From NCBI RefSeq assembly GCF_000012325.1, contig NC_003910.7, positions 2,232,001 through 2,296,000 of the forward strand: a stretch of DNA of 64,000 nt. The letters are read 5' to 3'. The notes below the pieces were generated by a model, which saw only the letters and a list, made by a program, of their open reading frames with translations, did not search any database and was not told the origin of the DNA. Positions 29,258 to 38,245 of the stretch are shown here, piece after piece. Within the stretch, counting starts at the first letter, position 1. The number at the start of each line of letters is the position of its first letter. Both the position numbers and the translations under genes were made by a program. This DNA is from Colwellia psychrerythraea 34H. GTDB taxonomy: Bacteria > Pseudomonadota > Gammaproteobacteria > Enterobacterales > Alteromonadaceae.

Positions 29258-31054
29258 ATGACAGAGACCATGGATAAGTCCAATCAAGCTAATTTATGTC
29301 GCCATCTCGCACATGCAGCAATAGCAACGCCCAACGCGTTAGCTGTTGCCGTACAAAAAAACCAACGAGGCAAGCTTACTTATCAAGAAATTGATTTTGT
29401 CTCTTTACACCAACGCAGTGATGAAATTGCGTATGCGTTAAATGCTTATGGTCTAAAGTCAGGCATGAAAGCGGTGTTGATGGTGACCCCAAGTATTGAT
29501 TTTTTTGCCTTAACGTTTGCGTTATTTAAAGCAGGTATTGTTCCTATTTTAGTTGACCCAGGCATGGGCATTAAGAACCTAAAACAATGTTTTGTTGAAT
29601 CTGCACCTGATGCTTTTATTGGCATCCCGAAAGCCCACATCGCCAGAGTATTATTTGGCTGGGGGAAAGCTAGCGTTAAAAAACTATTAACAGTTACTGA
29701 TGTTAATTCTGGCGTTGGCGCAAATGTATTCGCTTCCCTTATCGGTGGCATGAGTTTAACCAAATTACTCACTCGTTATCCAATACAAAACAAAGATTTA
29801 CCAAAAGAAAATAGTTCATTTGACATGGTAAAACTTAGCGATGATGCTATGTCGGCTATTCTTTTTACCAGTGGTAGTACGGGTACACCTAAAGGCGTGG
29901 TCTACAGCCATAAAATGTTTGAAGCACAAATTACCGCGCTAAAAGAAGATTATGCCATCAAACCAGGCGAGCGTGATTTAGCAACCTTTCCATTGTTCTC
30001 ATTATTTGGCCCAGCATTAGGTATGGCCTCCATTGTGCCTGATATGGATGCGAGTAAACCGATAAAGGCAAACCCTGCTTTTATCTTTGCAGCCATTGAA
30101 AAATATCAATGCACTAACTTATTTGCTAATCCTGCACTGATAGAAGTATTAGGGCAGGCGGGAACAACCAATGTTTCAGCTGCTAAAGCAGACACTGAGT
30201 CAGTTAATAAACCTATTATTAAATTAAATAGCTTAAAAAGAGTGATTTCTGCGGGCGCACCAGCGACCCTGACCTCTATAGAGCGGTTTACCCAACTACT
30301 AAGCGACAATGTGCCTGTGTTAACGTCATATGGTGCTACCGAATCGCTACCACTGACTAAAATAGCCAGCGTAGATTTACTTGCAACGAGCCATATAACC
30401 GACAATGGTGGCGGTATTTGTGTCGGTACCGCCGTAAATGGCGTTGAAATTAGTATTATCGAGATCACTGAGAAGCCCATTGAAATATGGCATGACGACT
30501 TAGTCTTGCCTGCCAATACCATTGGTGAGATCGTCGTTAAAGGCGATATGGTTAGCCATCAATATTATAATCGGGCATCGGCAACTGAGCAGGCGAAAAT
30601 TCTTGATGCTGATCCTAACGCTACATGTTCAAAGCGTGATGTAGTACGACATCGTATGGGGGATTTGGGTTATCTTGATGATGCAGGGGCGTTATGGATG
30701 TGTGGACGTAAAGCGCATCGTGTTGAGACCGATAAAAAGGTTTTATTTTCTATCCCTTGTGAGCGAATATTTAATACCCATCATTCAGTAAAACGCACCG
30801 CTTTAGTGGGGGTGAAAATTAACCATAAAAGTGTGCCGTTACTGTGTGTTGAGTTAACGGATGAAGCTAAAAACAAGAAAGATTTTAATGAGGCAATCCT
30901 CTTCTCTGCGTTAAAAGTAGCTGCACTTGCTCATAAACAAACATCTGCGATATCACACTTTTTAATCCATGAAAAATTCCCGGTGGATATTCGTCATAAT
31001 GCTAAAATATTTCGTGAAAAGCTTGCCGTGTGGGCACAAGATGAATTTAACTAA
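29258..31054 (+). CDS. oleC: OleC, AMP-dependent beta-lactone synthetase
   Basis: OleC uses ATP to close the beta-hydroxy acid made by OleA and OleD into a beta-lactone. The 598-residue protein belongs to the acyl-CoA synthetase superfamily: [18 protein letters not shown] (about residues 203-220) is the phosphate-binding loop, SYGATESLP the A5 motif, and [20 protein letters not shown] the A7/A8 region. FHIEKFPVD-like C-terminal sequence ([16 protein letters not shown]) holds the late lysine region. It lies 34 bases after oleB on the same strand. Confidence 0.93.
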   Translation: MTETMDKSNQANLCRHLAHAAIATPNALAVAVQKNQRGKLTYQEIDFVSLHQRSDEIAYALNAYGLKSGMKAVLMVTPSIDFFALTFALFKAGIVPILVDPGMGIKNLKQCFVESAPDAFIGIPKAHIARVLFGWGKASVKKLLTVTDVNSGVGANVFASLIGGMSLTKLLTRYPIQNKDLPKENSSFDMVKLSDDAMSAILFTSGSTGTPKGVVYSHKMFEAQITALKEDYAIKPGERDLATFPLFSLFGPALGMASIVPDMDASKPIKANPAFIFAAIEKYQCTNLFANPALIEVLGQAGTTNVSAAKADTESVNKPIIKLNSLKRVISAGAPATLTSIERFTQLLSDNVPVLTSYGATESLPLTKIASVDLLATSHITDNGGGICVGTAVNGVEISIIEITEKPIEIWHDDLVLPANTIGEIVVKGDMVSHQYYNRASATEQAKILDADPNATCSKRDVVRHRMGDLGYLDDAGALWMCGRKAHRVETDKKVLFSIPCERIFNTHHSVKRTALVGVKINHKSVPLLCVELTDEAKNKKDFNEAILFSALKVAALAHKQTSAISHFLIHEKFPVDIRHNAKIFREKLAVWAQDEFN

Positions 31055-31078
31055 TTTAGCGTATAAATAGAGCTCCCC

Positions 31079-32281
31079 ATGATTGAACATTCCCAAAACA
31101 ACGCTACTAGTCATTCCAAAGGCAAAAGTAATAGCGATAATAGCATCGATGTTACCTCCCGTTTTAACGAGGCTGTGCAACAACCACTTAGCGAGCTAGC
31201 AGGGCAAACTAACCATGTATTTGTTACCGGAGCTGGCGGTTTTTTGGGTACAGCTATCTGTCGATTACTGCGCTTAGCTAATATTAAAGTGACGGGTTTT
31301 GCTCGGGGACATTATCCTGAACTTAGCCAAATGGGCGTTAATATGGTGCAAGGCGATATAACTGACTTTGCTCTTCTCAAAGAGACAATGCATTCATGCG
31401 ATTTGGTATTTCATGTAGCAGCCAAAGCAGGCGTTTGGGGCAGTAAAGACGATTACTTTAAACCGAATGTACAAGGTGCTAAGAATATTATCCAAGCCTG
31501 TCAAGAACTTGCCATTACTCGCTTGGTTTATACCAGCACCCCGAGTGTCACTTTTGCTGGTGTTGATGAGGCTGGTATTGATGAATCTCAGCCCTATGCT
31601 GATAACTTTTTAAATTTTTATGGTGAGTCTAAAGCGTTAGCAGAGCAACTAGTATTAAATGCCTCACAAGACTTGAAGAAAAGTGGCAATCAAAGCACTA
31701 CACAAGCTACTCTCCAAGGCGACAATCAAAACTCATATCAAAAGAATGTCTTAAAAACAGTAGCGTTACGTCCCCACTTAATTTGGGGACCAAACGATCC
31801 CCATCTTGTACCTCGAGTATTAGAACGTGCCCGAGCAGGCAAGTTAAAACTTGTTGGAAAAGAAGATAAACTCGTCGATACCATCTTTGTTGATAATGCT
31901 GCTTATGCGCATATATTAGCGGCAGTCGCGTTAAACAAAGCTAATGCGACTTGTATTGGTAAGGCCTATTTTATTAGCAATGATCAGCCAATTACTATGG
32001 CTGCCATGCTTAATAACATTCTTGATTGTGTTGATTTACCACCCGTAACAAAAAGAGTACCCAGTACCGTCGCGTATATTGTTGGTGCGACGTTGGAGTG
32101 GTTTTATAAAATATTGAATATAAAAAAAGAGCCAGTAATGACACGCTTTGTTGCCAGACAACTTTCGACTAGTCATTACTTTGATATAAGTGCTGCCAAA
32201 AAAGATTTAGGCTACACACCGCTGATATCAATAGAAGAAGGCATGAAACAACTTAAACTATCATTAGTAGTCAGTAGCTAA
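31079..32281 (+). CDS. oleD: OleD, NADPH-dependent beta-keto acid reductase
   Basis: OleD reduces the 2-alkyl-3-keto acid from OleA to the beta-hydroxy acid used by OleC. The 400-residue protein is an extended short-chain dehydrogenase: VTGAGGFLGTAICRLL after a polar N-terminal extension of about 45 residues, and YGESKALAE as the Tyr-x-x-x-Lys pair. The extension is not a membrane anchor. An insertion rich in Gln, Asn and Ser lies near residues 200-225. It is 24 bases downstream of oleC. Confidence 0.92.
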   Translation: MIEHSQNNATSHSKGKSNSDNSIDVTSRFNEAVQQPLSELAGQTNHVFVTGAGGFLGTAICRLLRLANIKVTGFARGHYPELSQMGVNMVQGDITDFALLKETMHSCDLVFHVAAKAGVWGSKDDYFKPNVQGAKNIIQACQELAITRLVYTSTPSVTFAGVDEAGIDESQPYADNFLNFYGESKALAEQLVLNASQDLKKSGNQSTTQATLQGDNQNSYQKNVLKTVALRPHLIWGPNDPHLVPRVLERARAGKLKLVGKEDKLVDTIFVDNAAYAHILAAVALNKANATCIGKAYFISNDQPITMAAMLNNILDCVDLPPVTKRVPSTVAYIVGATLEWFYKILNIKKEPVMTRFVARQLSTSHYFDISAAKKDLGYTPLISIEEGMKQLKLSLVVSS

Positions 32282-32332
32282 AGAGGCGTTAGCTATTTTC
32301 GAGCTACTTTGAAGAAAACATATGGAATTAAA

Positions 32333-32734
32333 ATGAGTAAAATTTACCATCACCCCGTACAAATATATTATGAAGATACCGACCATTCTGGCGTGGTATA
32401 TCACCCTAATTTCCTCAAGTATTTTGAACGTGCGCGTGAACATGTGATTGATAGTGATAAATTGGCAACATTATGGCAAGAAAAAGGCTTAGGTTTTGCC
32501 GTATATAAAGCCAACTTAACTTTTCAAGATGGTGTTGAATTTGCTGAAATTTGTGACGTACGTACCAGTTACCAATTTGAAGGGAAGTATAAAACGTTAT
32601 GGCGACAAGAGTTATGGCGTCCCAATGCGAGCAAACCTGCGGTGATTGGCGATATTGAAATGGTTTGCTTGGATAAACAAAAGCGCTTGCAACCTATTCC
32701 CGATGAAATTCTTGCTCCCTTAACTGCTGGTTAA
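32333..32734 (+). CDS. hotdog-fold acyl-CoA thioesterase (YbgC/4-hydroxybenzoyl-CoA type)
   Basis: The 133-residue protein has the signature YYEDTDHSGVVYHPNFLKYFERARE, typical of YbgC/4-HBT thioesterases (only part is quoted here as D-T-D-H-S-G-V-V-Y-H). These cleave acyl-CoA thioesters. It starts 51 bases after oleD and may be cotranscribed, so it could clear stalled acyl-CoA or tune substrate supply for OleA; that is inference. A TTG start at 32309 is possible, but the ATG at 32333 is preceded by GGA at good spacing and gives the usual N-terminus. Confidence 0.85.
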   Translation: MSKIYHHPVQIYYEDTDHSGVVYHPNFLKYFERAREHVIDSDKLATLWQEKGLGFAVYKANLTFQDGVEFAEICDVRTSYQFEGKYKTLWRQELWRPNASKPAVIGDIEMVCLDKQKRLQPIPDEILAPLTAG

Positions 32735-32801
32735 GTTGCAAGGTCGAGTTCATGATAAATTCAAGATGAGCCACTAAAGAATAGTAGTAGCTCAATTAAA
32801 T

Positions 32802-33554
32802 TTACAAACCACCAGCCAAGTCTAAATAATTACCGGTAGAAAAAGAAGATTTCTCGCTCGCCAACCAGTAAATAGCCTCAGCCACTTCTTCAGGCTGTCC
32901 ACCTCTTTGTAATGGAATAATTTCTTTTAACCGCTCAATGCGCTCAGGCTCTCCGCCGTCGGCATGCATATCGGTATAAATTAGTCCTGGGCGTACACAG
33001 TTTACACGTATGCCTTCTGCAGCAACCTCAAGTGATAAACCTTTAGTTAAGGTATCTATGGCTCCTTTTGAAGCAGCATAATCGATGTACTCGTTGGGTG
33101 AGCCAGAGCGAGCTGCGCCAGAAGATACATTGACAATAACACCACCTAAACCGTCGTGGCGAGTTGACATACGTTTAACCGCTTCGCGACAACACAAAAA
33201 ATAGCTCGTGACATTATTGGTTAGTATCGAATTAATACGTTCAGCTGTCATATCCTCTAATCGAGATTGTTTTTTCAAAATGCCTGCATTATTTACTAAA
33301 ACAGTGACTGTGCCTAACGCTTTGTCTACGGTGGAAAATAAGCGCTCTACATCACTCTCACAGGACACATCCGCTTGTACGGTAATGCAGAGACCTCCTT
33401 CAGCCCTAATTGACTTAGCCAGTTTATTCGCTGAGTTTTCATCAGATTTGTAGTTAATACAAACGGCATAACCGTGACTTGAAAAAAGCTTTGCTGTTGC
33501 GGCGCCAATGCCTCGCCCAGCACCGGTAATAATTGCTACTTTTGGTTTGATCAT
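32802..33554 (-). CDS. SDR-family oxidoreductase
   Basis: The 250-residue classical short-chain dehydrogenase has the cofactor motif TGAGRGIGAAT (about residues 11-21), NNAG near residue 90, the catalytic Ser in VNVSSGAARSG and Tyr-x-x-x-Lys in YAASKGAIDT. The C-terminus LDLAGGL is typical. Such enzymes reduce or oxidise hydroxyl/keto groups; the substrate is unknown. It converges with the thioesterase gene and is divergent from the membrane protein at 33738, with a perfect palindrome in the shared promoter region. Confidence 0.85.
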   Translation of the reverse strand: MIKPKVAIITGAGRGIGAATAKLFSSHGYAVCINYKSDENSANKLAKSIRAEGGLCITVQADVSCESDVERLFSTVDKALGTVTVLVNNAGILKKQSRLEDMTAERINSILTNNVTSYFLCCREAVKRMSTRHDGLGGVIVNVSSGAARSGSPNEYIDYAASKGAIDTLTKGLSLEVAAEGIRVNCVRPGLIYTDMHADGGEPERIERLKEIIPLQRGGQPEEVAEAIYWLASEKSSFSTGNYLDLAGGL

Positions 33555-33644
33555 TCCGTGTCCTTTAAAAGTGTACTTGTTAACAATTCCAGCTAAATAA
33601 TTGCTATACCATCTACTTTACTCATCATATGCCAACTGCGCTGT

Positions 33645-33656
33645 ATTGTCGACAAT
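33645..33656. promoter_or_regulatory. perfect 12-bp palindrome, candidate operator 1
   Basis: ATTGTCGACAAT lies between the divergent SDR and membrane protein genes. An identical copy is at 33707-33718. Short symmetric TTGTCGACAA-like sites are typical of GntR-type and similar dimeric repressors; the regulator is not in the window. Confidence 0.5.
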
Positions 33657-33706
33657 CTAACGTAATATTATATTAATAACTTGATTAAAAAGTATGTTGA
33701 TGTATT

Positions 33707-33718
33707 ATTGTCGACAAT
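33707..33718. promoter_or_regulatory. perfect 12-bp palindrome, candidate operator 2
   Basis: The second ATTGTCGACAAT copy lies 62 bases from the first (centre to centre, about six helical turns) and 19 bases before the chosen start of the membrane protein gene at 33738. Confidence 0.5.
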
Positions 33719-33737
33719 TTGTATTCTGGAGATTAGT

Positions 33738-34418
33738 ATGTGGTATAACATTTTTGGTACAATAAATACGCTGTTTATTTTTGTGAGCTTATACGGTGTC
33801 TATTTACAGCTAAGTAAACTGTGGTTAAGAAAAGAAAACGGTAAGGAAAAGGTGACTGATGTATTATCACAAAACCAATTCACCATGAGTTTTTTGGCTT
33901 ATTTTTCATTCTTTGTATATGGTTATAGTATTGATATATTTAATCATTATATTGTTTGGCCAAGGCTGATTGCTTCAATTTTGGTGATATTGATATTGGT
34001 TGAAATGTGGAAAGACAGAAAGTCTAAGGCCTCGGTTACCAGCCTAGTATTGGTGAGTGTGAGTTTTACTTTAGGAATAATAGGTTTAGCTCTTAATGAG
34101 AGCTTTGCTGATCACAGTAAACAAGTGTCGACAATTCTTATTATGATCATTACCTTGTTACTTGCCCAAGGATACACTCACCAAATTAAATTAATCATTA
34201 GTTCAGGTAAAACTGGAGCTATTGATATTCGTATGAGCCAATTCATTTTAATGATGGATATTTCTACCATTGCTTTTGCAATGACAATGGGCCTTGCTCA
34301 AGGTTGGCCGTTAATCGTTTTAGCTACTGTTAGCGCTATAACAAAACTTATTATTATGTACTTATTTCACTGGGCAAGAGTGAGCCCAGTAGCGAAAAAC
34401 CGGAGTGAATACGGTTAA
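33738..34418 (+). CDS. multi-pass membrane protein of unknown function
   Basis: I do not recognise a family with confidence. The 226-residue protein has about seven hydrophobic segments; the first (IFGTINTLFIFVSLYGVYLQ) resembles a PQ-loop/SWEET-type start, but no PQ motif is seen. The ATG at 33738 is chosen because CTGGAG lies six bases upstream; a TTG at 33681 would add 19 residues and run through the palindrome at 33707-33718, which argues for a promoter there. It is divergent from the SDR gene. Confidence 0.65.
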   Translation: MWYNIFGTINTLFIFVSLYGVYLQLSKLWLRKENGKEKVTDVLSQNQFTMSFLAYFSFFVYGYSIDIFNHYIVWPRLIASILVILILVEMWKDRKSKASVTSLVLVSVSFTLGIIGLALNESFADHSKQVSTILIMIITLLLAQGYTHQIKLIISSGKTGAIDIRMSQFILMMDISTIAFAMTMGLAQGWPLIVLATVSAITKLIIMYLFHWARVSPVAKNRSEYG

Positions 34419-34514
34419 TACGAGTGGTATAACTCAAATGTAATGCGGAATTCTGCCACGGTTAGAATTTCCGCGTTAGCAATTCACTCCATAATTAGTT
34501 AAAACATTACTCTT

Positions 34515-34853
34515 TTACCATTCTCTCCATTCTTCTGTGATATCCCCTGAAAACACTACATTTGCGGCAGACATTACTTTTTTAATGAACTCACAGATAT
34601 CCTCACGCTGATCTGTTTCTATTAAACAGTCACCACATTGATGATTTAATGAGTTTAGAGACAGAACTACTGTTTTAACATGTTCTTTTGAGCTTTCTAA
34701 GGTCTGTGCTTCAGACGCCATAGAAGACATGAATTCTAATAGGCCTGTTATACAAAGCTTCACATCCTCTGAGGTATAATCAGCGTCACCTTCATCTTCG
34801 CCCTCAATAAAATCTAACATGTCATACTGAATACTTTTAAGTAAACTTTTCAT
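34515..34853 (-). CDS. hypothetical acidic protein in cassette array
   Basis: This 112-residue protein is unrecognised. It is acidic (EGEDEGDADYTSEDV near residue 20) and predicted mostly helical, without a signal peptide or membrane segment; two cysteines (CGDC, about 75-78) are close together. GAGAG lies five bases before the ATG. It is the last minus-strand gene of the array; a hairpin at 34443-34474 downstream may end transcription. Confidence 0.55.
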   Translation of the reverse strand: MKSLLKSIQYDMLDFIEGEDEGDADYTSEDVKLCITGLLEFMSSMASEAQTLESSKEHVKTVVLSLNSLNHQCGDCLIETDQREDICEFIKKVMSAANVVFSGDITEEWREW

Positions 34854-34899
34854 CTAACTCTCTGTGCTCCTGAACTTTACTCTTGAAGTAAAACGGCTA

Positions 34900-35015
34900 T
34901 ATAAATCTGTAATAAGGGAATGAGTAATTGTTTGCTAAAATTAACACTAGGCGGGGGTTACCAATAATAAGTGCCCCGAGTTTCACCGTTACCATCTATT
35001 TTGCTATAACTTAAT
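34900..35015 (-). repeat. degenerate attC-like site after the 35027 gene
   Basis: Read on the minus strand, GTTATAGC opens the site and TTTTAGCAAACAATTACTCATTCCCTTATTAC closes it in a form like other sites here (only the start TTTTAGCAAAC and end CCCTTATTAC matter). The inner dyad is weak. Confidence 0.4.
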
Positions 35016-35026
35016 TAGCGAAATAT

Positions 35027-35311
35027 CTACTTAATAGGCGCAACACCTGCAACTTCTAACACTGTTTTTGCGTCTGCTCGCTCAATAATTTTTAATAAGG
35101 TTGTTTGAATCGTTTCGTCTTTTCTTGCATCGTCTTTACTGGAAAATGTTTGCTCTTGGGCCGATGCGCCTTCTTCTTGGATAAAACCTACAACAACTTG
35201 GGTTGCGCAGTTCACTGATTCACCAAAATAAGCGAGTGAAATTTGAGGATACCCCTGAAATCCCTTTTTAACTCTCTTTGCTATACGTTTTGTCGATTTA
35301 TCTAAATTCAT
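35027..35311 (-). CDS. hypothetical cassette protein
   Basis: The 94-residue protein is unrecognised. It begins with a very basic segment (STKRIAKRVKKGF, residues 5-17) and has a neutral, predicted alpha/beta remainder ending AKTVLEVAGVAPIK. No signal peptide or membrane segment is seen. GAGAG precedes the ATG at good spacing, and an attC-like site lies on each side, so it is a self-contained cassette. Confidence 0.55.
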   Translation of the reverse strand: MNLDKSTKRIAKRVKKGFQGYPQISLAYFGESVNCATQVVVGFIQEEGASAQEQTFSSKDDARKDETIQTTLLKIIERADAKTVLEVAGVAPIK

Positions 35312-35327
35312 AATAGGCTCTCAGAAA

Positions 35328-35425
35328 AATATAACACCTCAATTAGAGGCAAAATAATGGCGGCTAAAAAACATGTTAAATGAAGGTAGCCAACTGTTTT
35401 GTATTTGTTTAATGATATTTTATAT
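35328..35425 (-). repeat. attC-like site after the GDCCVxC gene
   Basis: Read on the minus strand: AACAGTTGGCTACC, a spacer, TTTTTTAGCCGCC, then CCTCTAATTGAGGTGTTATA at the cassette end. This is one of the clearer sites in the small segment. Confidence 0.6.
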
Positions 35426-35428
35426 GAA

Positions 35429-35641
35429 TTAATTACAACACGCCCTTTTTTCTTGAATTGGAGGGCATTTAATGGTTCCAAATGAACAATAAACACAACA
35501 ATCTCCGGGGAGAGGTTTAATAATAATGTGACATGAAGTGCATTTATAAAAATACTGACACGCATTGGTAAGCATGATTTCTTTTTTATTAAAACCACAT
35601 TCAGGACAAGTAATAACTGACTCTAGAATTATATTGTTCAT
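35429..35641 (-). CDS. GDCCVxC-domain cysteine-rich protein
   Basis: The 70-residue protein has CPECGF (13-18), CTSC near residue 36 and GDCCVYCSFG at 46-55, followed by CPP and a C-terminal RACC. The GDCCVxC signature names a family of small cysteine-rich proteins, some of which are annotated as selenoproteins; here every position is an ordinary cysteine codon. Paired cysteines suggest metal or Fe-S binding. It sits in the array with an attC-like site downstream. The biochemical role is unknown. Confidence 0.75.
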   Translation of the reverse strand: MNNIILESVITCPECGFNKKEIMLTNACQYFYKCTSCHIIIKPLPGDCCVYCSFGTIKCPPIQEKRACCN

Positions 35642-35815
35642 TAAATTCTCAATTTTATCGGGTTATATAATCCATTATCTGCAGGTTTTATTATGTCTAT
35701 TTCATGACACTAACCGAGTTTACGTTGTGATTCAATATTTTGATCAAACAGCTTGATTAGTTTTACGTTATAATCCCCGTAAGATTTTTATGAACAATAT
35801 AAAGTAAGGTAAATC

Positions 35816-36310
35816 ATGAATACAAAAATATACAAGCACGTGCACTCGTTAGCTAAAGACTTAATGCAAGCGGTTCATAGAAAAAATCAAATTCGCTTCG
35901 ATGAATGTTACGTTGAATTAAAAAAAGTATGTGAAGATAATGAAAGTACCGATAAAGACCATCCGGTGCAGTGGGAAACACTTGCTGATTTTACTGATGA
36001 TCTTGAATTAGCTATTTCGATTTATGACAAAGCACTACTAAAAGCTGAAGCGATTAATTCCAAAGATTTTCTCTCATCAATCGCTTTTGCCATTGCGTCA
36101 TTGCAAGTAGAGTTAGGTGATAAAACAAGCGCTATTGAACATCTAAAGAATGCTAAAATCAACAGTAATAAAATTGCTGATAAAGATTTAAAAGCAGAAA
36201 TCGAAGCCTTATTAGAAGAGTTAGGTGGAGTCGCTGAAGTTGTAGAAGTACCAGAAGTACCAAAAGTTGTTGAAGTAGCAAAAAAATTGAAAGAATGGAA
36301 AGATTTATAA
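35816..36310 (+). CDS. helical TPR-like protein
   Basis: The 164-residue protein is almost wholly helical; residues 50-130 (LADFTDDLELAISIYDKAL, then SSIAFAIASLQVELGDKTSA) look like two or three tetratricopeptide-like units. The C-terminus has a run of Val/Glu/Pro repeats (VVEVPEVPKVVEV). Its role is unknown, probably protein binding. It is on the plus strand, opposite to the cassette genes, has its own upstream region, and is followed by a terminator, so it looks like a stable chromosomal gene rather than a cassette. TAAGGTAAATC precedes the ATG. Confidence 0.65.
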   Translation: MNTKIYKHVHSLAKDLMQAVHRKNQIRFDECYVELKKVCEDNESTDKDHPVQWETLADFTDDLELAISIYDKALLKAEAINSKDFLSSIAFAIASLQVELGDKTSAIEHLKNAKINSNKIADKDLKAEIEALLEELGGVAEVVEVPEVPKVVEVAKKLKEWKDL

Positions 36311-36364
36311 CAGTTAAACCATGAACTTTATTAATTTATTTTAAGGTTTACTTTAAGCCTTGTT

Positions 36365-36393
36365 AAGCCCTACATAGTATGACGTAGGGCTTA
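36365..36393 (+). terminator. terminator hairpin after the TPR-like gene
   Basis: AAGCCCTAC and GTAGGGCTT form a 9-bp perfect stem with a 10-base loop, flanked by TTAT; it lies 55 bases after the stop. Confidence 0.65.
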
Positions 36394-36460
36394 TAACCAT
36401 TACATTTTTGCTAAAATATCCTGTCAGTAAAAGTACTGCTCATCTGAAATAGAAGATTTA

Positions 36461-36500
36461 CTATTTTCTTCGTTTCAGTGAGTGAAACGAAGAAAAATAG
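36461..36500. terminator. hairpin downstream of the MYG1 gene
   Basis: CTATTTTCTTCGTTTCA pairs with TGAAACGAAGAAAAATAG (one bulged A) around a 5-base loop. It lies 33 bases beyond the MYG1 stop codon on the minus strand and has no strong T-run. Confidence 0.55.
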
Positions 36501-36533
36501 CAACAAAGGTTCAGCAACTATGGAGCACCTTTA

Positions 36534-37415
36534 TTATGCTTGAAGTGCGATAGATGCCATTTTCATTGTGCTTTCAAATGACTCTGCACCCGCAATAAAT
36601 AAACCATTATGGCAAAACATAGCGTCATCAATGCCAGTAACTTCTTTAAGCGCATCATCAGACAAACCAGCCCATTGTTTAGGTAGTGGTTTTCTGTCTT
36701 CGAATGAACCAGGTTCAACAGGTACGGTTTGAATTCGCCATTGGCCAGAAGGTGATGGGTAAACCATATATAACGCCTCTTCAGATAATGCATGAACTGT
36801 TCTTTTCCACGGAGTATACTTTTCTAACACTATGACTCTTGAGTCTTCTGCATTATCAATAGCTTTAGCGACAATGTCTTTAGCATTAATGCCGCCACTA
36901 GCAGAAGCTATGAATCGTGTTAATACGCGTGATGCAAAATCAACGGCTTCATCAAAACAAGTATCAAAGTGGCTATCTTCTTGCCACGTTGGGTTAAACA
37001 TTGAAATAGTTTGGCTAAGGCTGATACCTTGAGCAACACCTTCAACATGACCACAGTCAATAGCATCAATCGTTGATACTAGACCAGCATCCACACTATT
37101 AGCTACTTCTTGGTTACCTTGGCATATTGCTAGGCCATATTTCTGCCAAATTAAACCAAATGAGGAATAAGGAATACCATTTTCGCGCTCGCCAGCACCG
37201 CCTCGTTGATGATGATCAAAACGGCCAGCATCGGCATCATATTCACCACCTACATCTATCACAATATCTGCCTTACCAATAACCTCTAAATCACGCGTAC
37301 GTATGAGCTTAAAAGAAGGAAAAATATTCTTAAGTGCAGCGATACTGAAAACATCATCTGCATGAAAATTACCATTGTGAGTTGCTATTACTTTATCAGT
37401 CATTTTTTTTGTCAT
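36534..37415 (-). CDS. MYG1-family protein
   Basis: The MYG1 family has a DHH-like metal-dependent nuclease/phosphoesterase fold and, in eukaryotes, acts as a 3'-5' RNA exonuclease; the bacterial role is not settled. The 293-residue protein shows ATHNGNFHADD (residues 11-21), RFDHHQRGG near residue 67, and DAIDCGHVEG near 116, all carrying the acidic and histidine ligands of the family. The start is uncertain between residues 1 and 5, as neither has a clear ribosome binding site. It is not flanked by attC-like sites. Confidence 0.88.
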   Translation of the reverse strand: MTKKMTDKVIATHNGNFHADDVFSIAALKNIFPSFKLIRTRDLEVIGKADIVIDVGGEYDADAGRFDHHQRGGAGERENGIPYSSFGLIWQKYGLAICQGNQEVANSVDAGLVSTIDAIDCGHVEGVAQGISLSQTISMFNPTWQEDSHFDTCFDEAVDFASRVLTRFIASASGGINAKDIVAKAIDNAEDSRVIVLEKYTPWKRTVHALSEEALYMVYPSPSGQWRIQTVPVEPGSFEDRKPLPKQWAGLSDDALKEVTGIDDAMFCHNGLFIAGAESFESTMKMASIALQA

Positions 37416-37611
37416 TTTAGAAAAGGATAAGAAGGGGCGTTCATGAACTGTTACTGTTGGAACTTCCCCGTTTGGTATTTCTCTGATTTGGAGAATTTTT
37501 ACTTAGTAAAAATTATAGGGCGGATTCTATACGAAGACAGCTAACAAAAACAGATGATTTTAATAACTAAACTATCGAATAAAACGCCAATACATGATTT
37601 GATTATTTTTT

Positions 37612-38214
37612 CTATGGGCGATTAAGCGTTACATAGTGTGAAGTAGGGCTGTAACCATCGCCACCCATTTTACCAACTGAGTCAATTAACGCTTGGTTAA
37701 TGCCTTCATCAGTGTAGAGATCATCCCTTACGTACACAGACTTCACATCTAAAAGTACAATGGTGCCTCCTGCAGGTAAATCACCAACAGAAATAATTTC
37801 TCGTAAAGTACATTCGTATCGAATGGGTGATTCAGCAACCGAAAAAGCACCGACATTACAGCTGCTGGTTTTTTTAACCTGTGCTAAGTCAAACTCACTT
37901 TCATCAATGGCAATGCCGGCACTGGTTGCATTCATTTTTTCCAATAAATGAGAATTAACAATGTTAACCACACATTCACTGGTTTCTTTTAAATTTTGCA
38001 AAGTGTCTTTATCAATGCCGCTTCGTTGAGTCACCTGTGTATAAAGAAGTACCGGAGGATTGCAGCTTGCCACAGTAAAAAAAGAGTAGGGTGCAAGGTT
38101 ATCAATCCCGTCCTTTGAACGCGTACTTATCCAAGCAATAGGTCTTGGGGTCACACCGCCATTTAAAAGGCGGTACTTTTCTTGAACGCCTAGTTCTGAA
38201 ATATCAAAATTCAT
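37612..38214 (-). CDS. flavin reductase-like FMN-binding protein
   Basis: The 200-residue protein matches the flavin reductase-like domain family: GGVTPRPIAWISTRSKDG (residues 19-36), NLAPYSFFTVASCNPPVL, and ECVVNIV. Members bind FMN and reduce it, or use it to reduce small molecules. The substrate is unknown. There is about 200 bases of non-coding DNA before MYG1 downstream, so the two genes probably have separate promoters. No attC-like site follows it. Confidence 0.88.
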   Translation of the reverse strand: MNFDISELGVQEKYRLLNGGVTPRPIAWISTRSKDGIDNLAPYSFFTVASCNPPVLLYTQVTQRSGIDKDTLQNLKETSECVVNIVNSHLLEKMNATSAGIAIDESEFDLAQVKKTSSCNVGAFSVAESPIRYECTLREIISVGDLPAGGTIVLLDVKSVYVRDDLYTDEGINQALIDSVGKMGGDGYSPTSHYVTLNRP

Positions 38215-38245
38215 CGATTACCCATTTTTTCATTTAAAAGTTATA

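Noticed and set aside
35308..35598. 96-codon minus-strand frame
   Set aside because: It overlaps the GDCCVxC gene in another frame and runs through its attC-like site.
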